Shown piece by piece: positions 1 to 5,677 of a DNA stretch of 6,137 nt. This stretch comes from Puniceicoccales bacterium. GTDB lineage: Bacteria; Verrucomicrobiota; Verrucomicrobiia; Opitutales; JAIRLG01. How positions within the stretch are numbered: position 1 is the stretch's first letter; every line of letters starts with the position of its first letter. The notes under the pieces were generated by a model. That model was not told where the DNA came from. It was given only the letters and a program-made list of their open reading frames with translations, and did no database searches. The DNA is taken from contig JAIRRP010000022.1 of assembly GCA_031255915.1 (NCBI GenBank), positions 1-6,137 on the forward strand. Direction: 5' to 3'. Position numbers and translations under genes: made by a program.

Positions 1-208
1 CCCATACCATCCCAAAAGATACTTTCCACGTCATCCCTTCTTCAATCCATCCATGGACAAAGATGCTGAATATTCCCACAACACTCGCCCGAAGGAGCAT
101 GCGACCGCACCACAGGGACTTCGGGTTCCAAAAGCAATCGCGAAGAGAGATAACAATGCTCACACAGGCCAAGCTCAGCATGAGGAGTCTCAGATGAAAT
201 AAATCCAT
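1..208 (-). CDS. Small membrane protein of unknown function, N-terminal part only
   Basis: The minus strand is open from an ATG at 208 down to the window edge (69 codons, no stop). The protein has two hydrophobic stretches, about residues 7-21 (LLMLSLACVSIVISL) and 37-52, separated by a short segment rich in Trp, Cys and basic residues, so it is probably an inner-membrane protein. AGGA lies four bases upstream of the ATG, and an in-frame TGA further upstream leaves this as the only ATG start. It is divergent from the mlaE-like gene, with 114 bases between the two starts. I do not recognise a family. One plus-strand frame is also open over most of this stretch, but its product is hydrophilic and of low complexity, as expected for the antisense of a membrane gene. 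The call rests on hydrophobicity and the ribosome-binding site only. Confidence 0.45.
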   Translation of the reverse strand, partial: MDLFHLRLLMLSLACVSIVISLRDCFWNPKSLWCGRMLLRASVVGIFSIFVHGWIEEGMTWKVSFGMVW

Positions 209-322
209 AAAATCCTGCCTATCAGAAGGGATGATCTCCGTCTTTTCGACTTTTATTTTTCATAAAAATCTCAAAGTAGTTCCTTTGATTACCTGACACT
301 TCACTTTAAGGATTTTTACCAC

Positions 323-1450
323 ATGTCCACACATCCTCCACTTTTACGTTATCACAGGTCTTCTCAAGGTCCTGCTGTGACACTTTCCATTAGTGGAACA
401 TGGACACTATGGGATTCCATTCCTCCCTGGGAGGAAACGCAATTGTACCTCCAGCAAGCAGAACTTCCGGAAAAAAGCATCATCGAATTGGATAGCCATA
501 ATCTCGAAAAATGGGATTCTGTTTTTCTCGCTTTCATCAGGAAACTCCGGGAATTATGTCGGCAAAATCGGTGGCAATTACATGAAAAACAACTTCCCGA
601 AAGTATCTCGAAAATCCTCGATGGCATCGTACCTAAAACATCTACCTTCCAACATTCCCATACATCCTTCTCGTTTTCAAAAGTATTAAAACTCACCTTT
701 CAGCCCTTTCATCATATTCTGGATTTCATCGGCCGACTTTACCTCAGTTGTGGAAATTTCCTTCGAGGTCAAGTTGTCTTCCAGTGGCACGATTTCTGTA
801 CCTGCCTGCAGCAGGTCACCGTAGAGGCATTGCCCATCGTGACACTCATCAGCTTTCTCATCGGCCTCATCTTGACATTTGTCAGCCTTATACAACTCGA
901 TAAGTTCGGTGCTGGCATTTACGTCGCCGATCTCGTCGGGCTGGCCATGACGCGCGAGATGGGCTGTCTCACGATAGGGATCATCATGTCTGGCCGCACC
1001 GGTGCTGCGTTCGCGGCCACCCTCGGCACCATGAAAGTAAATGAGGAAATCGATGCGCTGGAGACCTTTCAAATACCTTCCATCGACTTCCTAGTAGTTC
1101 CCAGGATCATAGCCACCATCATAGCCATGCCGTGTCTATGCATATTTGCCGATTTCATCGGTATTTTCAGCGGCTTTTGCGTCGCATGGAATACTGCGGA
1201 TATTCATCCATTGCTCTATCTCGCCCAGACGAAACATGCGCTTACGCCGATGAACCTGTTCATCGGCATTTTCAAAAGCACCTTTTTCGGCCTTATCATC
1301 TCCGTCGTTGGGTGTTATTATGGTCTTCGATGTGAAAAAGATACTTCCGCCGTCGGTACGGCAACGACTTCCGCCGTAGTGGCCGGGATCACGTGGATCA
1401 TCGCCAGTGACGCTGTTTTTGCCATCATCCTCGCATTTCTGGAGATATAG
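323..1450 (+). CDS. mlaE: MlaE-family ABC transporter permease with N-terminal STAS-like domain
   Basis: Inner-membrane permease of the Mla/Mce type, which moves phospholipid or related lipids between inner and outer membranes together with an MlaF-type ATPase and an MCE-domain (MlaD) protein. Residues about 1-105 form a soluble STAS-like domain; in gammaproteobacteria that role is filled by the separate protein MlaB. Residues about 150-375 are the permease, with hydrophobic segments near 171-190, 255-285, 312-332 and 350-372. The family signature is clear: REMG at 211-214, SGRTGAAFAA at 223-232, then LGTMKVNEEIDAL at 234-246, and a GTATTSAVV motif near 345-353. The length of 375 residues is normal for STAS-MlaE fusions. 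AAGGA at 308-312, ten bases before the ATG, supports the start. No ATPase or MCE gene follows; the next item is a palindromic element and a convergent gene, so partners must be elsewhere or lost. Confidence 0.93.
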   Translation: MSTHPPLLRYHRSSQGPAVTLSISGTWTLWDSIPPWEETQLYLQQAELPEKSIIELDSHNLEKWDSVFLAFIRKLRELCRQNRWQLHEKQLPESISKILDGIVPKTSTFQHSHTSFSFSKVLKLTFQPFHHILDFIGRLYLSCGNFLRGQVVFQWHDFCTCLQQVTVEALPIVTLISFLIGLILTFVSLIQLDKFGAGIYVADLVGLAMTREMGCLTIGIIMSGRTGAAFAATLGTMKVNEEIDALETFQIPSIDFLVVPRIIATIIAMPCLCIFADFIGIFSGFCVAWNTADIHPLLYLAQTKHALTPMNLFIGIFKSTFFGLIISVVGCYYGLRCEKDTSAVGTATTSAVVAGITWIIASDAVFAIILAFLEI

Positions 1451-1818
1451 AGTGCCCTTCTAGGCATCCCATAATGAACGCCCATGGGCATTCGGTTTAC
1501 CGCCTTTGCGGTAAGGAAAAATGCAAAGCGGGAGCTTTCATTTTTTCTTACCGCGGCCCGCGCAGCGGGCCAGAGCCCGAAGGGCTCAAAGGCGGTAAAC
1601 CCGCCCGTCAAACCGGAGACGCTGCCCAAATCCGACCTTTCCCTTCCACAACCCTCTTCTTTTTTCGGAAAATGGCCCAATTTCTCCAAAAAGCAGGAAA
1701 AAAAGGCCAAGCACAAGGCACTTCGCCATTGCAAAAAATTCACATCTCCGATACCCAAACACATGTCGCCTCCAGGACTTCTTCACAATTCCGGTGAAGG
1801 CAAATCTATCCACTAATG
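1451..1818. other. Gap between convergent genes, mostly non-coding
   Basis: This 368-base interval separates the stop of the mlaE-like gene from the stop of the convergent minus-strand gene. Its left part holds palindromic element E1 (1494-1601). The rest, 1602-1818, has A-rich and pyrimidine-rich tracts and one short inverted repeat (CTTCAC at 1781-1786 with GTGAAG at 1794-1799) that lacks a T tract, so it is not a convincing terminator. Open frames of about 110 codons cross it on the plus strand, but they run through the palindrome, are rich in Lys and Ser without domain character, and lack ribosome-binding sites. I therefore do not call them genes. Confidence 0.6.
1494..1601 (+). repeat. 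Nested palindromic element E1: outer stem enclosing three hairpins
   Basis: Outer arms of 14 bp pair perfectly (1494-1507 GGTTTACCGCCTTT with 1588-1601). Inside are three hairpins in order. The first is long, 1508-1529 with 1534-1554, with one bulged C (1539), one G-T pair (1516-1547) and loop GGGA. The second is GGCCCGC 1555-1561 with 1565-1571, loop GCA. The third is GAGCCC 1573-1578 with GGGCTC 1582-1587, loop GAA. Almost every base is paired, giving a four-way, cloverleaf-like plan. It begins 43 bases after the mlaE stop. Its reverse complement aligns along its whole length with E2 at 3996-4098, so the two are copies of one family in opposite orientations. It could be a dispersed palindromic repeat moved by a transposase acting in trans, or a structured 3' UTR element. 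No coding capacity for its own mobility is present. Confidence 0.88.
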
Positions 1819-2388
1819 CTACTCTTCTACCTCATCACAGTTCCACAGAAAACTCTGTTTCTCTGCAACCATTCTTCCCGATGCCTCCTGAAGCTCCACA
1901 CGCCACGCCGAAACATCCGCCGGACCTCGAAGCGAGGGATCATCCGTGATTCCCACATAAATTTCATGAACTCCCCATCCTCTCTTGCCCTCTAACTTAC
2001 CTCGCCATTCTCGGATTTCAAGCTCCCCAGAACGGACATATTTCAACACGACGAAGCCACGAGCTTCTAGAGCTCCTGAAAGACGAAGAACCCAATACAA
2101 TCCCTCGCGACAGTCCTCATCATTTCGCACAACATAACGCCTATCCGAGACCCTGTTCCCACCTAACCACTCCATCAGCGTCCGAAAATCATTCTCCATT
2201 TTGTGGCGTATGACGACATCCAGAAGATCGCTTTTACATTTTTCTCTCCGATCCACAAGGGACACAACGCTCCTGGGCATTCTTCGACCTGGATGGGCAT
2301 TGCCATTCTGGCCGATAAATAATAGCCCCAAAGCCAATAACCCCATATACAGGCGCTTGGGGAAAACACTACAAATGCAATGAGGCAT
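1819..2388 (-). CDS. Exported protein of unknown function with signal peptide
   Basis: A 189-residue protein. The N-terminus looks like a Sec signal peptide: a basic n-region (K11, R12), a hydrophobic core about residues 15-25 (MGLLALGLLFI), and a likely cleavage after A31 (NGNA/HPG). The mature part of about 158 residues is hydrophilic and rich in Arg, Glu and Trp, with no membrane segment. It contains four Cys (C51, C93, C184 plus those in the leader), so it is probably periplasmic or surface-exposed. I see no catalytic motif and do not recognise the family. The ATG at 2388 is preferred over the internal Met15, because starting at Met15 would remove the positive charges of the signal peptide; TAGG six bases upstream is a weak ribosome-binding site. 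It is divergent from the HIT gene (57-base gap) and convergent with the mlaE-like gene. Confidence 0.72.
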   Translation of the reverse strand: MPHCICSVFPKRLYMGLLALGLLFIGQNGNAHPGRRMPRSVVSLVDRREKCKSDLLDVVIRHKMENDFRTLMEWLGGNRVSDRRYVVRNDEDCREGLYWVLRLSGALEARGFVVLKYVRSGELEIREWRGKLEGKRGWGVHEIYVGITDDPSLRGPADVSAWRVELQEASGRMVAEKQSFLWNCDEVEE

Positions 2389-2403
2389 AGGAAGCCTATA
2401 GGA

Positions 2404-2431
2404 TTGAAAACTTGAGTTATTGTCCTAGAAT
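2404..2431 (+). promoter_or_regulatory. Sigma-70-type promoter for the HIT-tpiA pair
   Basis: TTGAAA (2404-2409) and TAGAAT (2426-2431) are separated by 16 bases, a near-consensus -35/-10 pair. Transcription would begin near 2438, leaving only about eight bases before the ATG at 2446. No Shine-Dalgarno sequence is visible in that leader. A short inverted repeat, ATAGG-AAG-CCTAT (2387-2399), lies in the same divergent gap and overlaps the start of the opposite gene; it is too short to call an operator. Confidence 0.55.
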
Positions 2432-2445
2432 AGATTTGAATTTTT

Positions 2446-2937
2446 ATGAAGCAACTTCATTCCTATTGGCGCGTAGAATATGTCGAGATACCCAAAGAAC
2501 AGCGCTCACAAGACATCTTTAGCCGCATTCCAGAAGGAAAAGATGAATCTCAATCCCTTCTCCTCTTCCGCTCTTCCCAGTGTTACGTGGCACTTAATCG
2601 CTTCCCCTATAATGCCGGTCATCTATTGGTTATTCCCTATCGTGCGGTTTCCGATTTGACCGAGATGAATCCAGAAGAGCGCCACGACCTGATGGAGAGT
2701 ATTGTTCGAGCGGAGACTATTTTGAAAAAAGCACTTCAGCCGGACGCCTTTAACATTGGCTTCAATCTCGGTGAAGCCGCCGGCGCAGGAATCTCACATC
2801 ACCTTCATGCCCATATCGTTCCGCGCTGGAAAGGAGACACAAATTTCATGCCCATCATCTCCCACACACGTGTCCTACCACAAGCACTTGAAAATCTCTG
2901 GAGGCGCCTCAGAGAATACGTCCAAGAGACTCCCTAA
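2446..2937 (+). CDS. HIT-family nucleotide hydrolase/transferase (AP4A phosphorylase-like)
   Basis: A cytoplasmic histidine-triad protein of 163 residues. The catalytic motif H-x-H-x-H-x-x is at residues 119-125 (HLHAHIV), followed by PRW; the middle of the triad would form the nucleotidyl-histidine intermediate. Other family features are NRFPYNAGHLLVIPYR (51-66), FNIGFNLGEAAGAGI (102-116) and GDTNFMPI (130-137). The GDTNFMP segment after the triad and the N-terminal YWRVEYVE motif are typical of the branch annotated as AP4A phosphorylase or HIT domain protein rather than the short HinT branch; activity on Ap4A or adenylyl adducts is inferred. The ATG has no Shine-Dalgarno but lies just downstream of a good promoter, and residues from position 5 onward match the family start. 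tpiA follows after 38 bases on the same strand, so cotranscription is likely. Confidence 0.92.
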   Translation: MKQLHSYWRVEYVEIPKEQRSQDIFSRIPEGKDESQSLLLFRSSQCYVALNRFPYNAGHLLVIPYRAVSDLTEMNPEERHDLMESIVRAETILKKALQPDAFNIGFNLGEAAGAGISHHLHAHIVPRWKGDTNFMPIISHTRVLPQALENLWRRLREYVQETP

Positions 2938-2975
2938 AAATCGCATTCCATCCATTCTACTCCACTCTTCTATTT

Positions 2976-3731
2976 ATGAAAAAAATACTGATCGCCGGCA
3001 ACTGGAAGATGAACAAGACACTTCGCGAAACGGAAATCTTCCTGGAAGCGCTGTTACCCGCCGATTTTCCTTCTATCGAAGGGGTCATCTGTCCACCATT
3101 CACCGCCCTTGGCATAGCCAATAAACATCTTCGCAATTCTGGATTATCGTTAGGTGCGCAAAACATGGATCCCCATGATTTTGGCGCTTTTACGGGCGAG
3201 GTTTCCCCATTGATGCTTCAAGAATTAGGTGTTCGCTATATCATTTTAGGTCACAGTGAACGCCGTACTATTTTTGGTGAAAGCGATGAGTGCTTACGCC
3301 TCAAGGTCAAATCCGCCATAGAACACCGCCTAATGCCTATCCTCTGCGTCGGCGAAACTCTAGAGGAACGCGAGAGAGGAATCACCGAAAAAGTCATACA
3401 AAAGCAACTGGCAGGAGCTCTTCAAGGCCTTGAGGTATTCCCACCACTTGTCATCGCCTATGAACCCGTATGGGCCATTGGCACCGGAAAGACCGCCACT
3501 CCCGCCGAAGCGCAACAGGCCCACGCATTTCTCCGCTCCATCCTGCAGAATCTATGGGGTACGGCCAGCGATGCCATTCGCATTCTCTACGGTGGTTCCA
3601 TGAATACCCGCAACGCCGAGGATCTGCTATGTCAGAAGGACATCGATGGTGGGCTCATCGGCGGAGCTTCTCTGAAGGCCGAAAGCTTCCGAGAGCTTCT
3701 CGCGATAGCCCAACAACTGTCGCAACGCTAA
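2976..3731 (+). CDS. tpiA: Triosephosphate isomerase
   Basis: Interconverts dihydroxyacetone phosphate and glyceraldehyde 3-phosphate in glycolysis and gluconeogenesis, in the cytoplasm as a dimer. At 251 residues it has normal length for a TIM barrel. Active-site residues are present: N9 and K11 in AGNWKMNK, H93 in ILGHSERR, and E163 in AYEPVWAIGTGKTAT (161-175), whose last part is the flexible loop 6 lid. The phosphate-binding ends are YGGS (205-208) and GGAS (229-232). The start at MKKILIAGNWKMN matches family length, although no Shine-Dalgarno is visible in the pyrimidine-rich stretch before it. It lies 38 bases after the HIT gene and most likely shares its transcript. No clear terminator follows. 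Nothing is missing or frameshifted, so it should be functional. Confidence 0.98.
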   Translation: MKKILIAGNWKMNKTLRETEIFLEALLPADFPSIEGVICPPFTALGIANKHLRNSGLSLGAQNMDPHDFGAFTGEVSPLMLQELGVRYIILGHSERRTIFGESDECLRLKVKSAIEHRLMPILCVGETLEERERGITEKVIQKQLAGALQGLEVFPPLVIAYEPVWAIGTGKTATPAEAQQAHAFLRSILQNLWGTASDAIRILYGGSMNTRNAEDLLCQKDIDGGLIGGASLKAESFRELLAIAQQLSQR

Positions 3732-3995
3732 GACCAGTAGTTTAAACTTTAAAGAAAATGCTCAGATCCACGCGTCATGTGTTGGACAGGCCCGTATGCA
3801 GCTGCTGTCATGGAATCCTTTGTAGGTAACCTCCGCCTTACGAAAACATCCCGGTTCCACAAGAATCCGATTGTCTTACGGAACCCAGAGGACAGAGATT
3901 CTACTGGCTAAAGCAACTACCCCGAAACCAACCGAAAAAATACATACCACTTTATTCAATGTTCCTCTGGACACCGTCGCCAGAGGATCGGTCGA
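3732..3995. other. Non-coding stretch between tpiA and element E2
   Basis: No gene is supported from here to the end of the BRO-N gene. The stretch holds AGTTTAAACT (a perfect 10-base palindrome just after tpiA) and a hairpin-capable pair GGTTCC 3853-3858 with GGAACC 3880-3885. A second pair is TCCTCTGG 3963-3970 with CCAGAGGA 3980-3987, loop nine bases. The octamer CCAGAGGA also occurs at 3885-3892, so 3963-3970 could pair with either copy. None is followed by a T tract on either strand, so I do not call a terminator. The plus-strand frame that crosses this area and enters E2 has no domain character. Confidence 0.5.
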
Positions 3996-4098
3996 GTTCG
4001 CCGCCTTCGGAGCCCTACGGGCTCTTGCTCGCTACGCGAGCTGCGGCAGGAAGAAAATGAAAACTTTCATTTTCTTCCTGCCGCCGAAGGCGGCGAAC
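3996..4098 (-). repeat. Nested palindromic element E2: second copy, overlapping the BRO-N gene end
   Basis: Outer arms of 14 bp pair perfectly (3996-4009 GTTCGCCGCCTTCG with 4085-4098). Within, in plus-strand order, are GAGCCC 4010-4015 with GGGCTC 4019-4024, loop TAC; then GCTCGC 4027-4032 with GCGAGC 4036-4041, loop TAC; then a perfect 20-bp hairpin, 4043-4062 with 4065-4084. This is the reverse of the order in E1, so it is placed on the minus strand to match E1. Aligned with E1, at least six stem positions differ with the opposite arm changed to match: three in the outer stem, one in the GCTCGC hairpin and two in the long hairpin. The BRO-N reading frame enters the element from the right and stops inside the long hairpin at 4067-4069. 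Confidence 0.9.
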
Positions 4099-4822
4099 GA
4101 AACTCCCGACAGAACAAACTGTTTCTGCGATTCACATCTACCTCATATCTTTCATATTCCAAGAAATCGTCGGACATTTTCATAACAGCTCTAACAGCAC
4201 ACAGAAAAGCCTTTACGGACAACCGCATATTCTTTCCCGCATGATAGGTCAGACCCGACCACTTCTCATGAATGATATTGGTCAGGATAGCGTATTCACG
4301 ACCTTCCCTGACGTCATGGTTCTTCCAGTAGTCGGTAAGCTTGTTGCGGGTTTCCTGACCCATCATACGCCGTTGAATCCATAGCTCGCTTCGGCCGTGT
4401 TTCTTCCAATACTCACGGGCCCGATCGACGGCCAAAGCCGGATCGGAGATTTCTTTCAAACGCTCATGGCCAATTTTGGCCAACCATTGCTTGAAGGGCT
4501 CTGCTTTTTTACTGGGGATAGACTGAATGATACGAAGAATGCCTTCCGTATGGGTACAATCGGTAAGATAAGATTTCTCATCAGATGCAGGTAGTTTCAG
4601 CTGTACGATTTTTCCGTACAACTGCTCATATTGTTCGTCTCTTATCATCTTGGCCTTTAAATCTGACCAGTATCTGCGCGGATTATCACTGCCTGTGAGA
4701 ATTTCGACGACATCGATTATGGAATAATACCATTGCTCGTCGTGCCACAAACGGCGTAACATCATCTTTTCAAAAAAAACGGGATCAAACTGGGGTGCTT
4801 CTGAATGCTTAACGAGGTTCAC
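4067..4822 (-). CDS. BRO-N / DinD-like protein with altered C-terminus
   Basis: A 251-residue protein of the BRO-N (phage antirepressor, DNA-damage-inducible protein D) type. Residues about 20-60 (LRRLWHDEQWYYSIIDVVEI, then SDNPRRYWSDLKAK) are the BRO-N core. Residues 90-185 match the bacterial DinD-like extension: HTEGILRIIQSIPSKKAEPF, then KQWLAKIGHERLKEISDPAL with AVDRAREYW directly after, later TDYWKNHDVREG, and IIHEKWSGLT. BRO-N proteins are linked to DNA binding in phages; the role of chromosomal copies is poorly defined. After about residue 195 the sequence no longer resembles the family's usual tail, and the last nine or ten residues (RSPPSAAGRK) are encoded by element E2, which provides the TGA. 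The start is GTG at 4822; an in-frame TAA shortly upstream excludes longer starts. No Shine-Dalgarno is visible, but a strong promoter sits directly upstream. The product may be functional with a replaced tail or may be a truncated remnant. Confidence 0.8.
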   Translation of the reverse strand: MNLVKHSEAPQFDPVFFEKMMLRRLWHDEQWYYSIIDVVEILTGSDNPRRYWSDLKAKMIRDEQYEQLYGKIVQLKLPASDEKSYLTDCTHTEGILRIIQSIPSKKAEPFKQWLAKIGHERLKEISDPALAVDRAREYWKKHGRSELWIQRRMMGQETRNKLTDYWKNHDVREGREYAILTNIIHEKWSGLTYHAGKNMRLSVKAFLCAVRAVMKMSDDFLEYERYEVDVNRRNSLFCREFRSPPSAAGRK

Positions 4823-4836
4823 GATAGGGTTACATT

Positions 4837-4865
4837 AGTATACGGTTCTATCCTATCAATGGCAA
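4837..4865 (-). promoter_or_regulatory. Strong sigma-70-type promoter of the BRO-N gene
   Basis: On the minus strand TTGCCA (4865-4860) and TATACT (4842-4837) are each five of six matches to consensus, with exactly 17 bases between them. Transcription would start near 4830, about eight bases before the GTG at 4822. As with the HIT gene, the leader would be too short for a standard ribosome-binding site. Confidence 0.65.
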
Positions 4866-4957
4866 ATTTATAGAACACACTTGGCAAAACCTATGCTCAC
4901 AATGCTATCTAGGAATATAAAAAAAAGGGTGGTGGCAAATTGTCCCCCTCCTTGCTT

Positions 4958-4980
4958 AAAAAAAACTCGGCGGTGAGTTT
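4958..4980 (-). terminator. Possible minus-strand rho-independent terminator
   Basis: Read on the minus strand, AAACTC (4980-4975), loop ACCGCC, GAGTTT (4968-4963) form a six-bp stem leading into a run of T (eight in total, 4965-4958, partly in the stem). The stem is short and AT-rich, and no minus-strand gene is visible immediately upstream, so this is only a candidate. It may be left over from a lost gene or insulate the BRO-N promoter. Confidence 0.25.
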
Positions 4981-5043
4981 CTTGATGTAATTTCTTCCCA
5001 TAAATGCCAAAAGATTCTAGACTTCAGGTCGATGACGGTATCC

Positions 5044-5208
5044 ATGCGACAGTTCCTCCAATCCTTAAGTTTTGGGAAAAGCGACCAGTGGCTGCATTTT
5101 CAGGACAGGGTCATCACCGGCCTGAGCTGTGACAGCCGAATGGTGAAATCGGGTGATCTCTTCAAGAAGAGCATCAATACTTATTTACTTTTAATAGTTT
5201 TTACGTAA
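5044..5208 (+). pseudogene. murE: Fragment of a Mur ligase N-terminus (MurE-like)
   Basis: A 54-codon open frame whose first 40 residues match the N-terminal domain of Mur ligases that add amino acids to UDP-MurNAc peptides. ITGLSCDSRMVKSGDLF at residues 24-40 is the conserved I-x-G-x-x-x-DSR-x-V-x-x-GDLF motif that binds the UDP part of the substrate. In the intact family this is followed by F-A-L-x-G and a further 400 or so residues with an ATP-binding GTNGKT loop; none of that is here. After F40 (position 5163) the frame continues with unrelated residues to a TAA at 5206-5208. The start MRQFLQSLSF resembles MurE more than MurF, but the two cannot be separated securely from this piece. An in-frame ATG at 5032 is an alternative start. 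The piece cannot be active; it is a remnant or partial duplication. Confidence 0.75.
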
Positions 5209-5241
5209 ACTTGGTACCTATGGACCGATTGGGATATTGGC

Positions 5242-5670
5242 GTGTTACTGGATCAGTTTTGTCGTTCGTTTTCCATGGATATGCCCAGCGAAAACAAAAG
5301 AGAAACTGACGGGATTTATCTTTTGGAGTACGAGAACATCGGTCCCGTTCTTATTCAGGATTTTCCAGATGACTCCTTCGTAAAGGCGACACTTGATGTT
5401 TCAGATGTTACTAAAAAAAGCTTGGAGAAATATCTTCTGAATTATTAAAATGGAACGAGGGAAATGCATCTAGTACCGGACTGACGATTAGAGATAATCT
5501 TAAAATTACTTTATCCAGGTTTTTTCTATGCCAACAAAGTTTCACAAGACTTCGAAAAATTTCTCGAAAATCTCTTCGAAGAACTGTTTGTCCTTCAACA
5601 ATTCCTTCTATCTTTTTCAGGTGAATCACCACCTGAAGAGACAATATCTGAAGGAGTAATAATATTATAA
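5242..5670 (+). pseudogene. CesT-class type III secretion chaperone-like gene, split by two frameshifts
   Basis: Three overlapping pieces join into one 142-residue protein of the size and pattern of CesT/Tir-type secretion chaperones. Piece one, from GTG 5242, gives LLDQFCRSFSM and then YLLEYENIGPVLIQDF before a TAA at 5446. Piece two, in another frame from about 5445, gives LKWNEGNASSTGLTIRDN and LKITLSRFF. Piece three returns to the first frame after the T6 run at 5520-5525 and gives YANKVSQDFEKFLENLFEEL and FVLQQFLLSF, with TAA at 5668-5670. One base appears lost near 5445-5450 and one T gained at 5520-5525. Such chaperones bind effector N-termini in the cytoplasm before secretion. The next gene begins seven bases later, the usual chaperone-effector arrangement. 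The GTG start is uncertain because the frame is open back to the TAA at 5206 and no ribosome-binding site is visible. Family assignment is from pattern only; sequencing error could explain the breaks. Confidence 0.6.
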
Positions 5671-5677
5671 AATACGG

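Noticed and set aside
1..201. Plus-strand open frame from the window edge to a TAA near 201
   Set aside because: Its product is hydrophilic, rich in His, Lys and Pro, with no domain character, and lies antisense to a frame with a ribosome-binding site and membrane segments.
1494..1601. E1 as a simple rho-independent terminator of the mlaE-like gene
   Set aside because: There is no T tract after the outer stem; the only T run lies within the paired long hairpin. Some effect on termination remains possible.
1479..1606. CGCCC on both sides of E1 as a target-site duplication
   Set aside because: Only five bases, and the left copy is separated from E1 by ten bases; E2 shows no flanking duplication.
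1474..1816. Two plus-strand frames of about 110 codons after the mlaE-like gene
   Set aside because: Both run through palindrome E1, have no ribosome-binding site, and read as Lys/Ser-rich low-information sequence.
3760..3900. Possible SRP-type or tRNA-like RNA, because of ATGACGCG-like and GGTTC motifs
   Set aside because: The signal recognition loop of SRP RNA is absent, and no acceptor or T-arm pairing could be built around GGTTC.
4048..4185. AGGA-spaced ATG inside E2 opening a small plus-strand ORF (ATG at 4057)
   Set aside because: The purine-rich ATG-like motif is one arm of the long hairpin; E1 has a comparable ATG but the following peptide is not conserved in that frame.
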